Source: an uncultured Lachnospiraceae bacterium
Lineage (GTDB): Bacteria; Bacillota; Clostridia; Lachnospirales; Lachnospiraceae
DNA: 6,193 nucleotides
Assembly (NCBI GenBank): GCA_900551235.1
Contig: URUU01000068.1
Coordinates: 1 to 6,193 of the forward strand
Direction: 5' to 3'
The notes under the pieces are model-generated. The model saw nothing but the letters and a program-made list of their open reading frames with translations. It did no database searches and was not told the DNA's origin. A program made the position numbers and the translations under genes. The first letter of the stretch is position 1. Each line of letters opens with the position of its first letter. Of this stretch, positions 1-5,560 are shown in pieces.

Positions 1-116
1 TTCATTTGAGCCTTTTTCTTTGGCTTTGTTTTTTCATAACTTATTTGACACTACCAAAATCTTTGCTTTTACGCCGAATCCTGTAGTCCAGTGTATCACA
101 GGCGACTTTTTCTGGC
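1..116. other. Gene-free flank beyond the glycosidase terminator
   Basis: I see no reading frame of note here. The stretch is T-rich on the plus strand. It contains a weak AGCC/GGCT dyad near 9-24 followed by a T run, and a CGCC (72-75)/GGCG (101-104) pair followed by a T run. Either could be a leftover terminator of a plus-strand gene outside the window, but both stems are only 4 bp and I do not call them. Confidence 0.4.
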
Positions 117-150
117 AAGAAAAAACGGCGGATCACTCAAACTCCGCCGT
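117..150 (-). terminator. Rho-independent terminator of the GH3 gene
   Basis: A perfect 8-bp inverted repeat, ACGGCGGA (125-132) and TCCGCCGT (143-150), encloses a 10-nt loop. On the minus strand it is followed at once by a run of T (124-120). It sits about 35 nt after the stop codon of the glycoside hydrolase gene, in the right orientation to end that transcript. No promoter or second gene lies between stop and hairpin, so the glycosidase appears to be the last gene, and probably the only gene, of its transcript. Confidence 0.9.
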
Positions 151-185
151 CTTTCCCTGTTGCTATATAGTAAGAGGTTTCTTAC

Positions 186-3100
186 TTACTTTTTAATCTT
201 TACTGCCTTCTTTGCACTGTACTGTGTGTAAACTTTCTGTCCGTCGATGACTTTGTAGCCTCTTACACGTACATAGTATTTTTTGCCCTTTTTCAGGTTC
301 TTAACAGTAAGGCTGGTTGTGGAAGCCTTTACATTTTTCTTCTTTGCAGATTTCATGTTTGCTTTTGCAGAATATTCTACTACATATCCATCTACATCCT
401 TTGCTTTTGCCCATCTGATCGTTGCCTGTTTTGCTTTTTTGGATTTTGCACTCTTCAGCCTGATGTTCTTTGTACGTACATCCAGTTTTGCCTGCAGTTT
501 TTCTACTTCTTTGTTTGCAGCCTGTGTTTTCTGGTTTGCTTCGCCCAGTTCTTTTTCCAGTTTGTCTGCTTTTTCCTGTGCTTTTTTCAGCTCATCTTCC
601 AGTTTCTTTACTGCAGCCGTCTTGACAGCTTTTTTACTGACAGAAGCATAAGTTACCAGATTATCATAAGTCTCTGTGTGTGCTTTTACATCTACAGAAG
701 CATTCATTTTACCGAACTGAGAAGATCTCATGATCATGGTCAGCACTCTGGATACACACTTCTGGATGTCGCCGCGGAGCAGTGTTTTGTCCAGATCTGG
801 ATTCTGAGCTGTTCCGGCCGGTTTTCCCTGCAGTGCTGCGATCATACGTGTCTGTGTTCTTCCCGGCATTACCAGGTCGTTTCCTGCATGCATCATGGTG
901 TCTACACCGGCTCTGTTTCCTGCACCCCAGTCTGTCATGACCATACCGTCAAATCCCCATTCACCGCGTGGGATGGATGTCAGCAGGTCAAAGTTTTCAC
1001 ATGCATAAGTTCCGTTTACTTTGTTGTAAGAACTCATGATCGCCATTGGCTGAGCAGATTTTACAACCATCTCGAAACCTTTCAGGTAGATTTCTCTTAA
1101 TGTACGCTCGGATACGGAAGTATTTACCGCACTTCTGTTTGTTTCCTGGTTGTTTGTGATGTAATGTTTGATCGTTACACCGACACCTTTGTTGGACTGT
1201 ACACCGGCTGTGATCGCTGATCCTACATAACCGGTCAGTGCCGGGTCTTCAGAATAGTACTCGAAGTTACGTCCGCAAAGCGGGTCTCTGTGGATATTCA
1301 TACCAGGTGCAAGCCACAGGGTAACACCAATCTCTACCATTTCTTCACCGATCGCTTTTCCGACTCTGTTGACCAGATCTGTGTTCCAGGTCTGTGCGAG
1401 CAGAGTACCGATCGGGAATGCGGTACAGTAATTGTAAACAGCATTTCCATCTTTGTCTGTCGCCTCTGCTGTTACGCGGATACCTGCAGGACCGTCTGCT
1501 TCTACGGTATTTGGAATACCAAGTGTCTTGAAGTATAACTGGCTTGTCTCACCTGCTGCACCTGCCACACTGTTTGCATCTGCTCCCCAGCTTCCGTCAT
1601 CGGTGCTTTCGGTTGCTCCGGTAAGTCCGTTTGCCAGATTTGCAAGCTGGGTATCATCAAGGCTTGCCACAAAAGATTCCATAGAAACTTTTCCGTTGTA
1701 TACATCGATCAGTTTGGTATTTGCCGGAACGGCATCTACTACTTTTACTTCTTCATCTTTTGCAGTTTTATAATCTTTTGCTGCATCTGCGGTCAGATAA
1801 GTGGTTACTTTCTTTTCATCGATCTTGGATGCGTTGTTTTCTGTTTTGATCTTTGCAGACGGCAGTGCGATTCTTGCTGCTGCTTTGATCTGGGCTGCTT
1901 CGTCTTTGTAGCTGTAAGGAGTCTTTCCTGTTTTGGAGAGATCTTTCCAGTTTTTATCCAGTGTCAGCTGGTTGGAAAGCTGCTCGGTTACGACATCTTT
2001 GTCCAGTGTCAGGACACCTGCTACTTCTGTATTTCTGGAGCTGTCACCGACACGAACGATGTAATCGCCGTCTTCCATCACATAAGCGGCTTTTGCTTCG
2101 TCGTAGGAGGACATCTCGGTTGTCTTGTAAGTTACGGTCAGTTCCTGGCTTTCGCCCGGTGCCAGGTTATCGGTCTTGGCAAATCCTGCCAGTTCCTGAT
2201 ACGGTTTTTCGATGCTTCCATCCGGAGCGGAGAAGTAAACTTCCACAACTTCTTTTCCGGAGTATGTATCACCGGTATTTGTTACGTTTACGGTAACGGA
2301 TACGTTGTTTTCATCGGCTGCTACCGTCAGCGGCTCAATTTCAAAACTGGTATAAGATTTACCATATCCAAACTCGTAAGCTGGCGTGATATTGAATGTA
2401 TCAAAGTAACGGTAACCTACATAAATACCTTCCTTGTAATCTTCCTGTTTGTTGTCTCCGTCGTTATCACCGATGGTTGCAGCTGCCGGATAATCACTGT
2501 AATTTTTTGCCCAGGTGTCCGTCAGTTTACCGGATGGAGTTGTCTTGCCGGTCAGGATATCTGCCAGTGCGTTTCCGCCCTCCATACCTGCCTGAGACAT
2601 CAGGACCAGTCCGTCTACGCCTTCGATCTCGCTGAAGAATTTGGTGTCTACCACGCCGCCTACGTTCAGCAGAACCACGCACTTGTCAAAGTTCTTTGCA
2701 ATCAGTTTAATATTATTATATTCTACCTCGGACAGTTCATAATCTCCTTTTCCGATCGTACGGTCTGCACCTTCACCGGATACACGGCTGATGGTGTAGA
2801 ATGCTGTTGTTGCTCCACCTGTTTTTGCGGCATCAATGTCTTTCTGTGTCAGTGCCTGGTCAATTGCCACAAAGCTGTCTGCACCGCCGAATCTGCCCTG
2901 CGTATATTTTACATAATCGTTATCTTTTTTCTCTTCTGCTGCCTGGGCTTTCTTTTCTTCGAACGTCTTCAGATATTCACCCCACCAGGCCATATTGCTG
3001 ATATTGTAAGTGGAAGTCAGTGCATCATAAACTGAGATCGTGTAACGGTTGTATACATCACCGGATCCTGTACCGCCTTTGATCGTTCCATAGCTTCCTG

Positions 3101-3323
3101 TACCAAAGAGTGCTGCTTTTGATCCCTGTGCCAGAGGCAGTGCCTGATTCTCGTTCTCCAGCAGAACCATGCCCTCTTCTGCTGCCTCTTTGGAAAGCTG
3201 TGCGTTTCTTACTTCTCTCTCTGATGTCTGATTTGTGGAAGCTGCCATGCCTGTTACGGAACTGCCGATCACCATGGAAGCTGCCAGCGTCACAGCCGTC
3301 AGTTTTGCAAACTTTCTGTTCAT
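186..3323 (-). CDS. Secreted family 3 glycoside hydrolase (beta-glucosidase-like), domain-permuted, with coiled-coil and Fn3 tail
   Basis: A 1045-residue secreted enzyme that probably removes terminal beta-linked sugars, most likely glucose or xylose, by the retaining mechanism of GH3. Start: the ATG at 3323 has an excellent RBS and opens a signal peptide (residues 1 to about 28, ending TGMAAS); an in-frame start 21 codons upstream lacks both. Domains run in reverse of the classical order: GH3 C-terminal-type domain (about 40-275) with SGEGADR, where E184 is the probable acid/base; Fn3-like domain (about 330-440); linker; then the TIM-barrel domain (about 545-870). The barrel carries ADGPAGIR (609-616), RNFEYYSEDP (685-694), KH (719-720) and MVMTDWGAG with nucleophile D798. 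A charged coiled coil (about 904-947) and a lysine-rich Fn3 domain (about 953-1045) follow. There is no LPXTG or membrane anchor, so the basic tail may hold the enzyme to the cell wall. Permuted GH3 enzymes are known from rumen clostridia. Family is near certain; substrate is open. Confidence 0.95.
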   Translation of the reverse strand: MNRKFAKLTAVTLAASMVIGSSVTGMAASTNQTSEREVRNAQLSKEAAEEGMVLLENENQALPLAQGSKAALFGTGSYGTIKGGTGSGDVYNRYTISVYDALTSTYNISNMAWWGEYLKTFEEKKAQAAEEKKDNDYVKYTQGRFGGADSFVAIDQALTQKDIDAAKTGGATTAFYTISRVSGEGADRTIGKGDYELSEVEYNNIKLIAKNFDKCVVLLNVGGVVDTKFFSEIEGVDGLVLMSQAGMEGGNALADILTGKTTPSGKLTDTWAKNYSDYPAAATIGDNDGDNKQEDYKEGIYVGYRYFDTFNITPAYEFGYGKSYTSFEIEPLTVAADENNVSVTVNVTNTGDTYSGKEVVEVYFSAPDGSIEKPYQELAGFAKTDNLAPGESQELTVTYKTTEMSSYDEAKAAYVMEDGDYIVRVGDSSRNTEVAGVLTLDKDVVTEQLSNQLTLDKNWKDLSKTGKTPYSYKDEAAQIKAAARIALPSAKIKTENNASKIDEKKVTTYLTADAAKDYKTAKDEEVKVVDAVPANTKLIDVYNGKVSMESFVASLDDTQLANLANGLTGATESTDDGSWGADANSVAGAAGETSQLYFKTLGIPNTVEADGPAGIRVTAEATDKDGNAVYNYCTAFPIGTLLAQTWNTDLVNRVGKAIGEEMVEIGVTLWLAPGMNIHRDPLCGRNFEYYSEDPALTGYVGSAITAGVQSNKGVGVTIKHYITNNQETNRSAVNTSVSERTLREIYLKGFEMVVKSAQPMAIMSSYNKVNGTYACENFDLLTSIPRGEWGFDGMVMTDWGAGNRAGVDTMMHAGNDLVMPGRTQTRMIAALQGKPAGTAQNPDLDKTLLRGDIQKCVSRVLTMIMRSSQFGKMNASVDVKAHTETYDNLVTYASVSKKAVKTAAVKKLEDELKKAQEKADKLEKELGEANQKTQAANKEVEKLQAKLDVRTKNIRLKSAKSKKAKQATIRWAKAKDVDGYVVEYSAKANMKSAKKKNVKASTTSLTVKNLKKGKKYYVRVRGYKVIDGQKVYTQYSAKKAVKIKK

Positions 3324-3330
3324 GTGTATT

Positions 3331-3339
3331 TCCTCCTTT
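3331..3339 (-). promoter_or_regulatory. Ribosome binding site of the GH3 gene
   Basis: The minus strand reads AAAGGAGGA here, with GGAGG 8 nt before the ATG at 3323. This fixes the start at the signal-peptide methionine rather than the in-frame upstream start at 3386, which would place the signal peptide internally. Confidence 0.9.
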
Positions 3340-3356
3340 GTTCTGAATGTGAGGTT

Positions 3357-3385
3357 ATTATAACGGTTTTTAAGTCCCAAAACCA
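3357..3385 (-). promoter_or_regulatory. Probable promoter of the GH3 gene (consensus -10, weak -35)
   Basis: A perfect TATAAT lies at 3362-3357 on the minus strand, which would start the transcript near 3350 and give a leader of about 27 nt. At 17-bp spacing the -35 position (3385-3380) reads TGGTTT, a poor match to TTGACA. A perfect -10 with a weak -35 suggests that an activator may be needed, as is common for sugar-utilisation genes. The in-frame extension of the coding sequence to 3386 overlaps this promoter, another reason to reject that start. Confidence 0.6.
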
Positions 3386-3442
3386 CTCTTTATCCGTCAT
3401 ATATTGTGCATTTTCCGTTCTTTCACAGCAATGAGCAATCGT

Positions 3443-3460
3443 AGTTCTGTGACAGGAACT
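3443..3460. repeat. Interrupted dyad upstream of the GH3 promoter
   Basis: The plus strand reads AGTTCTGT-G-ACAG-G-AACT: two 8-bp half sites, AGTTCTGT and ACAG(G)AACT, around a central G with one bulged G. It lies about 95 nt upstream of the likely transcription start of the glycoside hydrolase gene, beyond the recombinase remnant's stop codon. It could be an operator for an activator or repressor. It contains TGTGA but only one such half, so I do not call it a CRP site. It may also be chance. Confidence 0.3.
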
Positions 3461-3665
3461 ATTTTGGGCAAAGTTCGTGGTTTTTCCATGGTATCCTGAA
3501 ATGAAAATACTGATCAGAATGCTCATAATCTCGCTTTTTATTGACTTTGCCAAGTCTGCTAAGCTCCTTTGCAATTCTGTATGCTCTATATCCCTGCAGA
3601 TACAAATTAAAGATAAGACGCACCGCTTCTGCTTCATTGATAGTGATGCTCTTGTCTTCCGAATG
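3459..3665 (-). pseudogene. Fragment of a large serine recombinase (recombinase domain remnant)
   Basis: The frame encodes about 44 residues recognisable as part of the Recombinase domain that follows the resolvase domain in large serine recombinases: DKSITINEAEAVRLIF, then LYLQGYRAYRIAKELSRLGK. The family pattern is I-x-E-x-E-A-x-x-V-R-x-I-F followed by L-Y-L-x-G-Y and I-A-K-E-L. The N-terminal resolvase domain with its catalytic serine is absent, and so are the zinc-ribbon and C-terminal parts. Homology fades after about 3535, and the remaining residues to the stop at 3459 are not recognisable. Upstream it is joined in frame to the tail of a nucleotidyltransferase gene. It cannot be functional and marks the scar of a lost mobile element. 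Confidence 0.7.
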
Positions 3666-3669
3666 ATAG

Positions 3670-3829
3670 TCATGCTCCACAGCCTTCACCTCACGAAGCA
3701 TATTGCCCCTACGCTTTTTGCTAAAGAGCATCCTCACCATACGATAACACCAATACGCCGGTATCAGCCACTTATGCTTTACCAGCAGCGGATAATTCTC
3801 ATAGGTTGCCTTAGCCTATTTCGATTCAT
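3670..3829 (-). pseudogene. Nucleotidyltransferase remnant: start codon plus out-of-frame C-terminal tail
   Basis: An ATG at 3829 overlaps the stop of the S24/S26 peptidase gene (ATGA, 3826-3829), the usual arrangement of a translationally coupled next gene. That frame ends after 17 codons at 3779. In another frame, opening after a TAG at 3816-3818, lies a stretch reading ENYPLLVKHKWLIPAYWCYR and then MVRMLFSKKRRGNMLREVKA. This resembles the basic, Trp-rich C-terminal tail of NTP_transf_5-type nucleotidyltransferases, which as I recall often follow PqqD and S24/S26 genes in Lachnospiraceae. The simplest reading is an internal deletion that removed the catalytic body and left only the first few codons and the tail. 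The tail runs in frame into the serine recombinase fragment near 3665. The family call is from the tail only and is moderate. Confidence 0.55.
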
Positions 3830-4272
3830 TTTTCTCTCTTTTTTCTCAAAACAGATTGTAATCTCATTCTGATCTTCTTTAAAAATATCCGCAGCTTATA
3901 TGGTCTGCACCATAGCCACACATACAATCGGTATCTTCTGTCATCGTTCTTGTACTGCTTCCCTTTGTGGGTAAAGTCTGTCATCACACCAAGAACATCT
4001 GTTTTAGGGATTCCACGCTCTATCCCAATGCAGTTATCGCCAAGGATATCATAGGAATCATCATATACCTTGATAATTCTGTGAAGGACATACTTGTCTG
4101 TGCCTCTTTTATACAACACGACATCCCATAGCTTACAGCTTTCATCCGGCTTTACCTCACGCACTGTAAAAGAGTCCCGTCCCTGCTTTAACAATGGCAG
4201 CATACTCACTCCTACATTTTTGTATGTGAGAGTATGATATTTTCTCAGATATTCCTCATAAGATGTCTTCAC
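3826..4272 (-). CDS. S24/S26 family peptidase (signal-peptidase-like, Ser/His type)
   Basis: A 148-residue protein starting at a GTG (4272-4270) that overlaps the PqqD stop as GTGA, preceded by GGAGG 5 nt upstream. Near the N-terminus, GVSMLPLL holds the Ser-Met-x-Pro nucleophile motif (S23). DVVLYKR (50-56) is the usual beta strand after it. YVLHRI puts a histidine (H64) where classical bacterial signal peptidase I has lysine, as in SipW and the eukaryotic/archaeal type. LGDN (D79) and VLGVM (93-97) complete the fold. There is no N-terminal membrane anchor. Instead the C-terminus (about 113-148) is aromatic, then strongly basic, and may sit at the membrane face. It presumably cleaves or matures a peptide handled with the PqqD partner; the substrate is not shown by sequence. 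The gene seems intact, although the next gene in the cassette is destroyed. Confidence 0.85.
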   Translation of the reverse strand: MKTSYEEYLRKYHTLTYKNVGVSMLPLLKQGRDSFTVREVKPDESCKLWDVVLYKRGTDKYVLHRIIKVYDDSYDILGDNCIGIERGIPKTDVLGVMTDFTHKGKQYKNDDRRYRLYVWLWCRPYKLRIFLKKIRMRLQSVLRKKREK

Positions 4273-4529
4273 GATTCCTCCAACGCTCCAATGCCACGCA
4301 GCTTCTCCACAATCGACTCCGCATCCTTTTGCAGTACCTCCTTCGGAGCATCGTACTTCTCATACATTGCCTCGACTATCTGCTCTTTTGTCGTATCTTT
4401 TTTCAGACACTCTACTATAAAAGCCGCTGTCTTGTTGCTTCTGACAAGTCCTGCAAATGAGCTGGTTACATCAATCAGTACCTGTTCTCCATCGCTGTCG
4501 TGTGTGATAAATGTATCTTTTAATCTCAT
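4269..4529 (-). CDS. PqqD family protein (peptide-binding chaperone / RiPP recognition element-like)
   Basis: An 86-residue protein with the PqqD pattern: a short beta-rich N-terminal part (MRLKDTFITHDSDGEQVLID), then SNKTAAFIVECLKK (about 31-44), TTKEQIVEAMYEKYDA (about 46-61), and a C-terminal helix ending VEKLRGIGALEES. PqqD-like domains bind the leader of a ribosomal peptide substrate and present it to a modifying enzyme. The start ATG has AGGAGG 8 nt upstream. The stop overlaps the GTG of the S24/S26 peptidase by 4 bp, so the two are almost certainly co-translated. In this window the usual modifying partner is missing: the gene before is a 28-codon fragment and the gene after the peptidase is a remnant. 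The nearest small peptide that could be its substrate is the 37-residue one at 5561..5674; that link is inference. Confidence 0.85.
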   Translation of the reverse strand: MRLKDTFITHDSDGEQVLIDVTSSFAGLVRSNKTAAFIVECLKKDTTKEQIVEAMYEKYDAPKEVLQKDAESIVEKLRGIGALEES

Positions 4530-4544
4530 CTATGATTCCTCCTG

Positions 4545-4631
4545 TTAATCTTTGCAATATTCTCTGATATAATCATAGACAGGACAGATTGTAAAAAGCT
4601 GTCCTGCCAGTCGGATTGTAAAGCTCTCCAT
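4545..4631 (-). pseudogene. 28-codon frame resembling the N-terminus of an HPr-kinase-like enzyme
   Basis: An ATG at 4631, with AGAGG 7 nt upstream, opens a 28-residue frame reading MESFTIRLAGQLFTICPVYD and then YIREYCKD, ending in TAA just before the RBS of the PqqD gene. The pattern (beta strand, R-x-A-G, hydrophobic strand, then Y-D-Y-x-x-x-Y-C-K-D) is like the first 30 residues of HPr-kinase/PEPCK-like proteins that, as I recall, precede PqqD genes in related bacteria. If so, about 250 residues are missing and only the beginning is left, mirroring the damage to the nucleotidyltransferase gene. The alternative is a genuine small peptide or leader ORF with two cysteines (C16, C26) that couples translation to PqqD. 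The reading frame carries an 8-bp inverted repeat. Confidence 0.4.
4580..4606 (-). repeat. Perfect 8-bp inverted repeat in the leader of the PqqD gene
   Basis: CAGGACAG (4580-4587 on plus) and CTGTCCTG (4599-4606) are exact reverse complements around an 11-nt loop. The hairpin lies inside the 28-codon frame, about 50 nt before the PqqD start. No T run follows on the minus strand, so it is not a terminator. It could be an RNA structure that affects coupling or stability, or a DNA-binding site, or chance. Confidence 0.4.
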
Positions 4632-4663
4632 ATGCGACCTCTAATTCCATTCAAATTATAATT

Positions 4664-5434
4664 CTACTTCTGTTTCTTTTTCTTTCGGATAAATAAAACC
4701 GTTCCTGACACTGCGATCGCTGCTACAACTACTATCAATATAATTCCCCACACCGGCATACTTTGTGATTTTTCGGAGGCTGTATCTGCATTCGAGCTTA
4801 TGACAGTTTCGTCTGCATCTAAGCCTTCATCAATTCCCACAATTTCTGTTCCACTACTCTGCTTTTCTGTATCACTATTTTTTACCGTAGTGCCGTCATC
4901 TGTCTTGTTTTCTGTACTGTACTGCTCGGCAAGTTTCTTTTCCTCTGCGGCTATATCTACAGAGGAATCTACAGTCACTTTATACTGTGGTGTGACATTA
5001 GCTGTCGAGGTACTGTTACTTCCTGTATTCTTTGTATCGGTCTTATTATCCTTTGAACTGGTCGAATTCCCTGTGTTGTTGCTTTGACTATTATTGTTTC
5101 CTTTTTCATCTGTGTCCTTCTTATCCGTATTCCCATTGGAATCCTCAATTTGAGTATCTGTGGAAGCAAGTACCACACTCTTTAGATTTCCTGCACCGGA
5201 AAATGCATTTGTATGAATTGTCGTAACTGTAGATGGTACGATGATCTTCTCTACCGAATTGCATAATAAAAATGCATAATCCTTGATTTCTGTTACTGCC
5301 TTGTCGTTGATATAGGCAGGGATTGTAACCTCTTTGTCGCTTCCATTATACGCATAAATTGAAATGTTTTCTCCATTATCTTCGTATTGAAAATCTCCAT
5401 AATATTCTGCCGCATATACCATGCATACTTCCAA
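4664..5434 (-). CDS. BspA-like leucine-rich-repeat surface protein with C-terminal membrane anchor (5' end frameshifted)
   Basis: As an open frame this gives 256 residues from a TTG start at 5434. Residues about 30-95 are two LRR_5 (BspA/TpLRR) repeats: KEVTIPAYINDKAVTEIKDYAF, shown here only as its ends KEVTIP and EIKDYAF, then VEKIIVPSTVTTIHTNAF and NLKSVVLAS. Residues about 96-225 are a low-complexity linker rich in N, S, T, D and K, as in wall-spanning stalks. A transmembrane helix (about 227-249) and a basic end (RKKKKQK) anchor it with the repeats outside. The TTG start is poor: the true start is almost certainly the GTG at 5489 with its own RBS, whose signal peptide is one frame away. 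The expected signal cleavage site VYAA-EYYG lies at residues 6-13 of this frame. As it stands the protein would not be exported unless the frame is corrected. It lies just after the 5513-5537 terminator. Confidence 0.7.
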   Translation of the reverse strand: MEVCMVYAAEYYGDFQYEDNGENISIYAYNGSDKEVTIPAYINDKAVTEIKDYAFLLCNSVEKIIVPSTVTTIHTNAFSGAGNLKSVVLASTDTQIEDSNGNTDKKDTDEKGNNNSQSNNTGNSTSSKDNKTDTKNTGSNSTSTANVTPQYKVTVDSSVDIAAEEKKLAEQYSTENKTDDGTTVKNSDTEKQSSGTEIVGIDEGLDADETVISSNADTASEKSQSMPVWGIILIVVVAAIAVSGTVLFIRKKKKQK

Positions 5435-5489
5435 ACAGACAAAAGAAGCAAATACATACTGCTGTTAAAATCATGTTTTTTATCTTCAC
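5376..5489 (-). pseudogene. Signal-peptide start of the LRR protein, out of frame with its body
   Basis: GTG at 5489 has GAGGAG 7 nt upstream (5502-5497) and starts a typical signal peptide, MKIKNMILTAVCICFFCLFG, then SMH. The frame then diverges from the LRR body and stops at 5376 after 37 residues. Joining the two frames near 5419-5430, where the DNA reads ATGCATGG on the minus strand, would give ...CLFGSM-VYAAEYYG, a complete export signal. The mismatch equals one extra base (net +1). Removing four bases of the ATGCATG stretch would restore it exactly, so a 4-bp insertion is one option. Sequencing error or a real inactivating mutation cannot be told apart from this sequence. Confidence 0.7.
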
Positions 5490-5512
5490 GATCAATCTCC
5501 TCTGTAATTTTG

Positions 5513-5537
5513 AAAAAGCGGCGGTTTACACCGCCGC
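5513..5537 (-). terminator. Strong stem-loop terminator after the 37-residue peptide gene
   Basis: GCGGCGGT (5518-5525 on plus) and ACCGCCGC (5530-5537) form a perfect 8-bp GC-rich stem with a 4-nt loop, followed on the minus strand by five T (5517-5513). It lies 23 nt after the stop of the peptide gene and only 23 nt before the GTG of the next gene. No promoter fits in the gap, so downstream genes must be reached by read-through from upstream, which would make the peptide mRNA much more abundant than theirs. Confidence 0.9.
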
Positions 5538-5560
5538 CTCTAAACTATGACTATACATAA

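Noticed and set aside
20..60. Possible insertion-sequence end (minus strand GGTAGTGTCAAATAAG)
   Set aside because: It looks vaguely like a transposon terminus, but I see no partner inverted repeat, target duplication or transposase in the window.
678..3346. Several plus-strand frames of 66-140 codons opposite the glycoside hydrolase gene
   Set aside because: They are antisense shadows with unusual composition (rich in Cys, Ser, Phe or Arg), no ribosome binding sites and no recognisable domains.
3324..3386. Longer start for the glycoside hydrolase at 3386
   Set aside because: It lacks a ribosome binding site, covers the TATAAT promoter element, and would bury the signal peptide 21 residues inside the protein.
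3397..3489. 30-codon minus-strand frame beginning MEKPRTLPKIVP
   Set aside because: It has only a weak AGGA 4 nt upstream, overlaps the recombinase remnant and the GH3 upstream region, and matches nothing I recognise.
4655..4660. TATAAT on the minus strand just before the 28-codon frame
   Set aside because: No acceptable -35 at 16-18 bp (AGAAAA there), and the hexamer sits in an AT-rich gene end, so it is probably chance.
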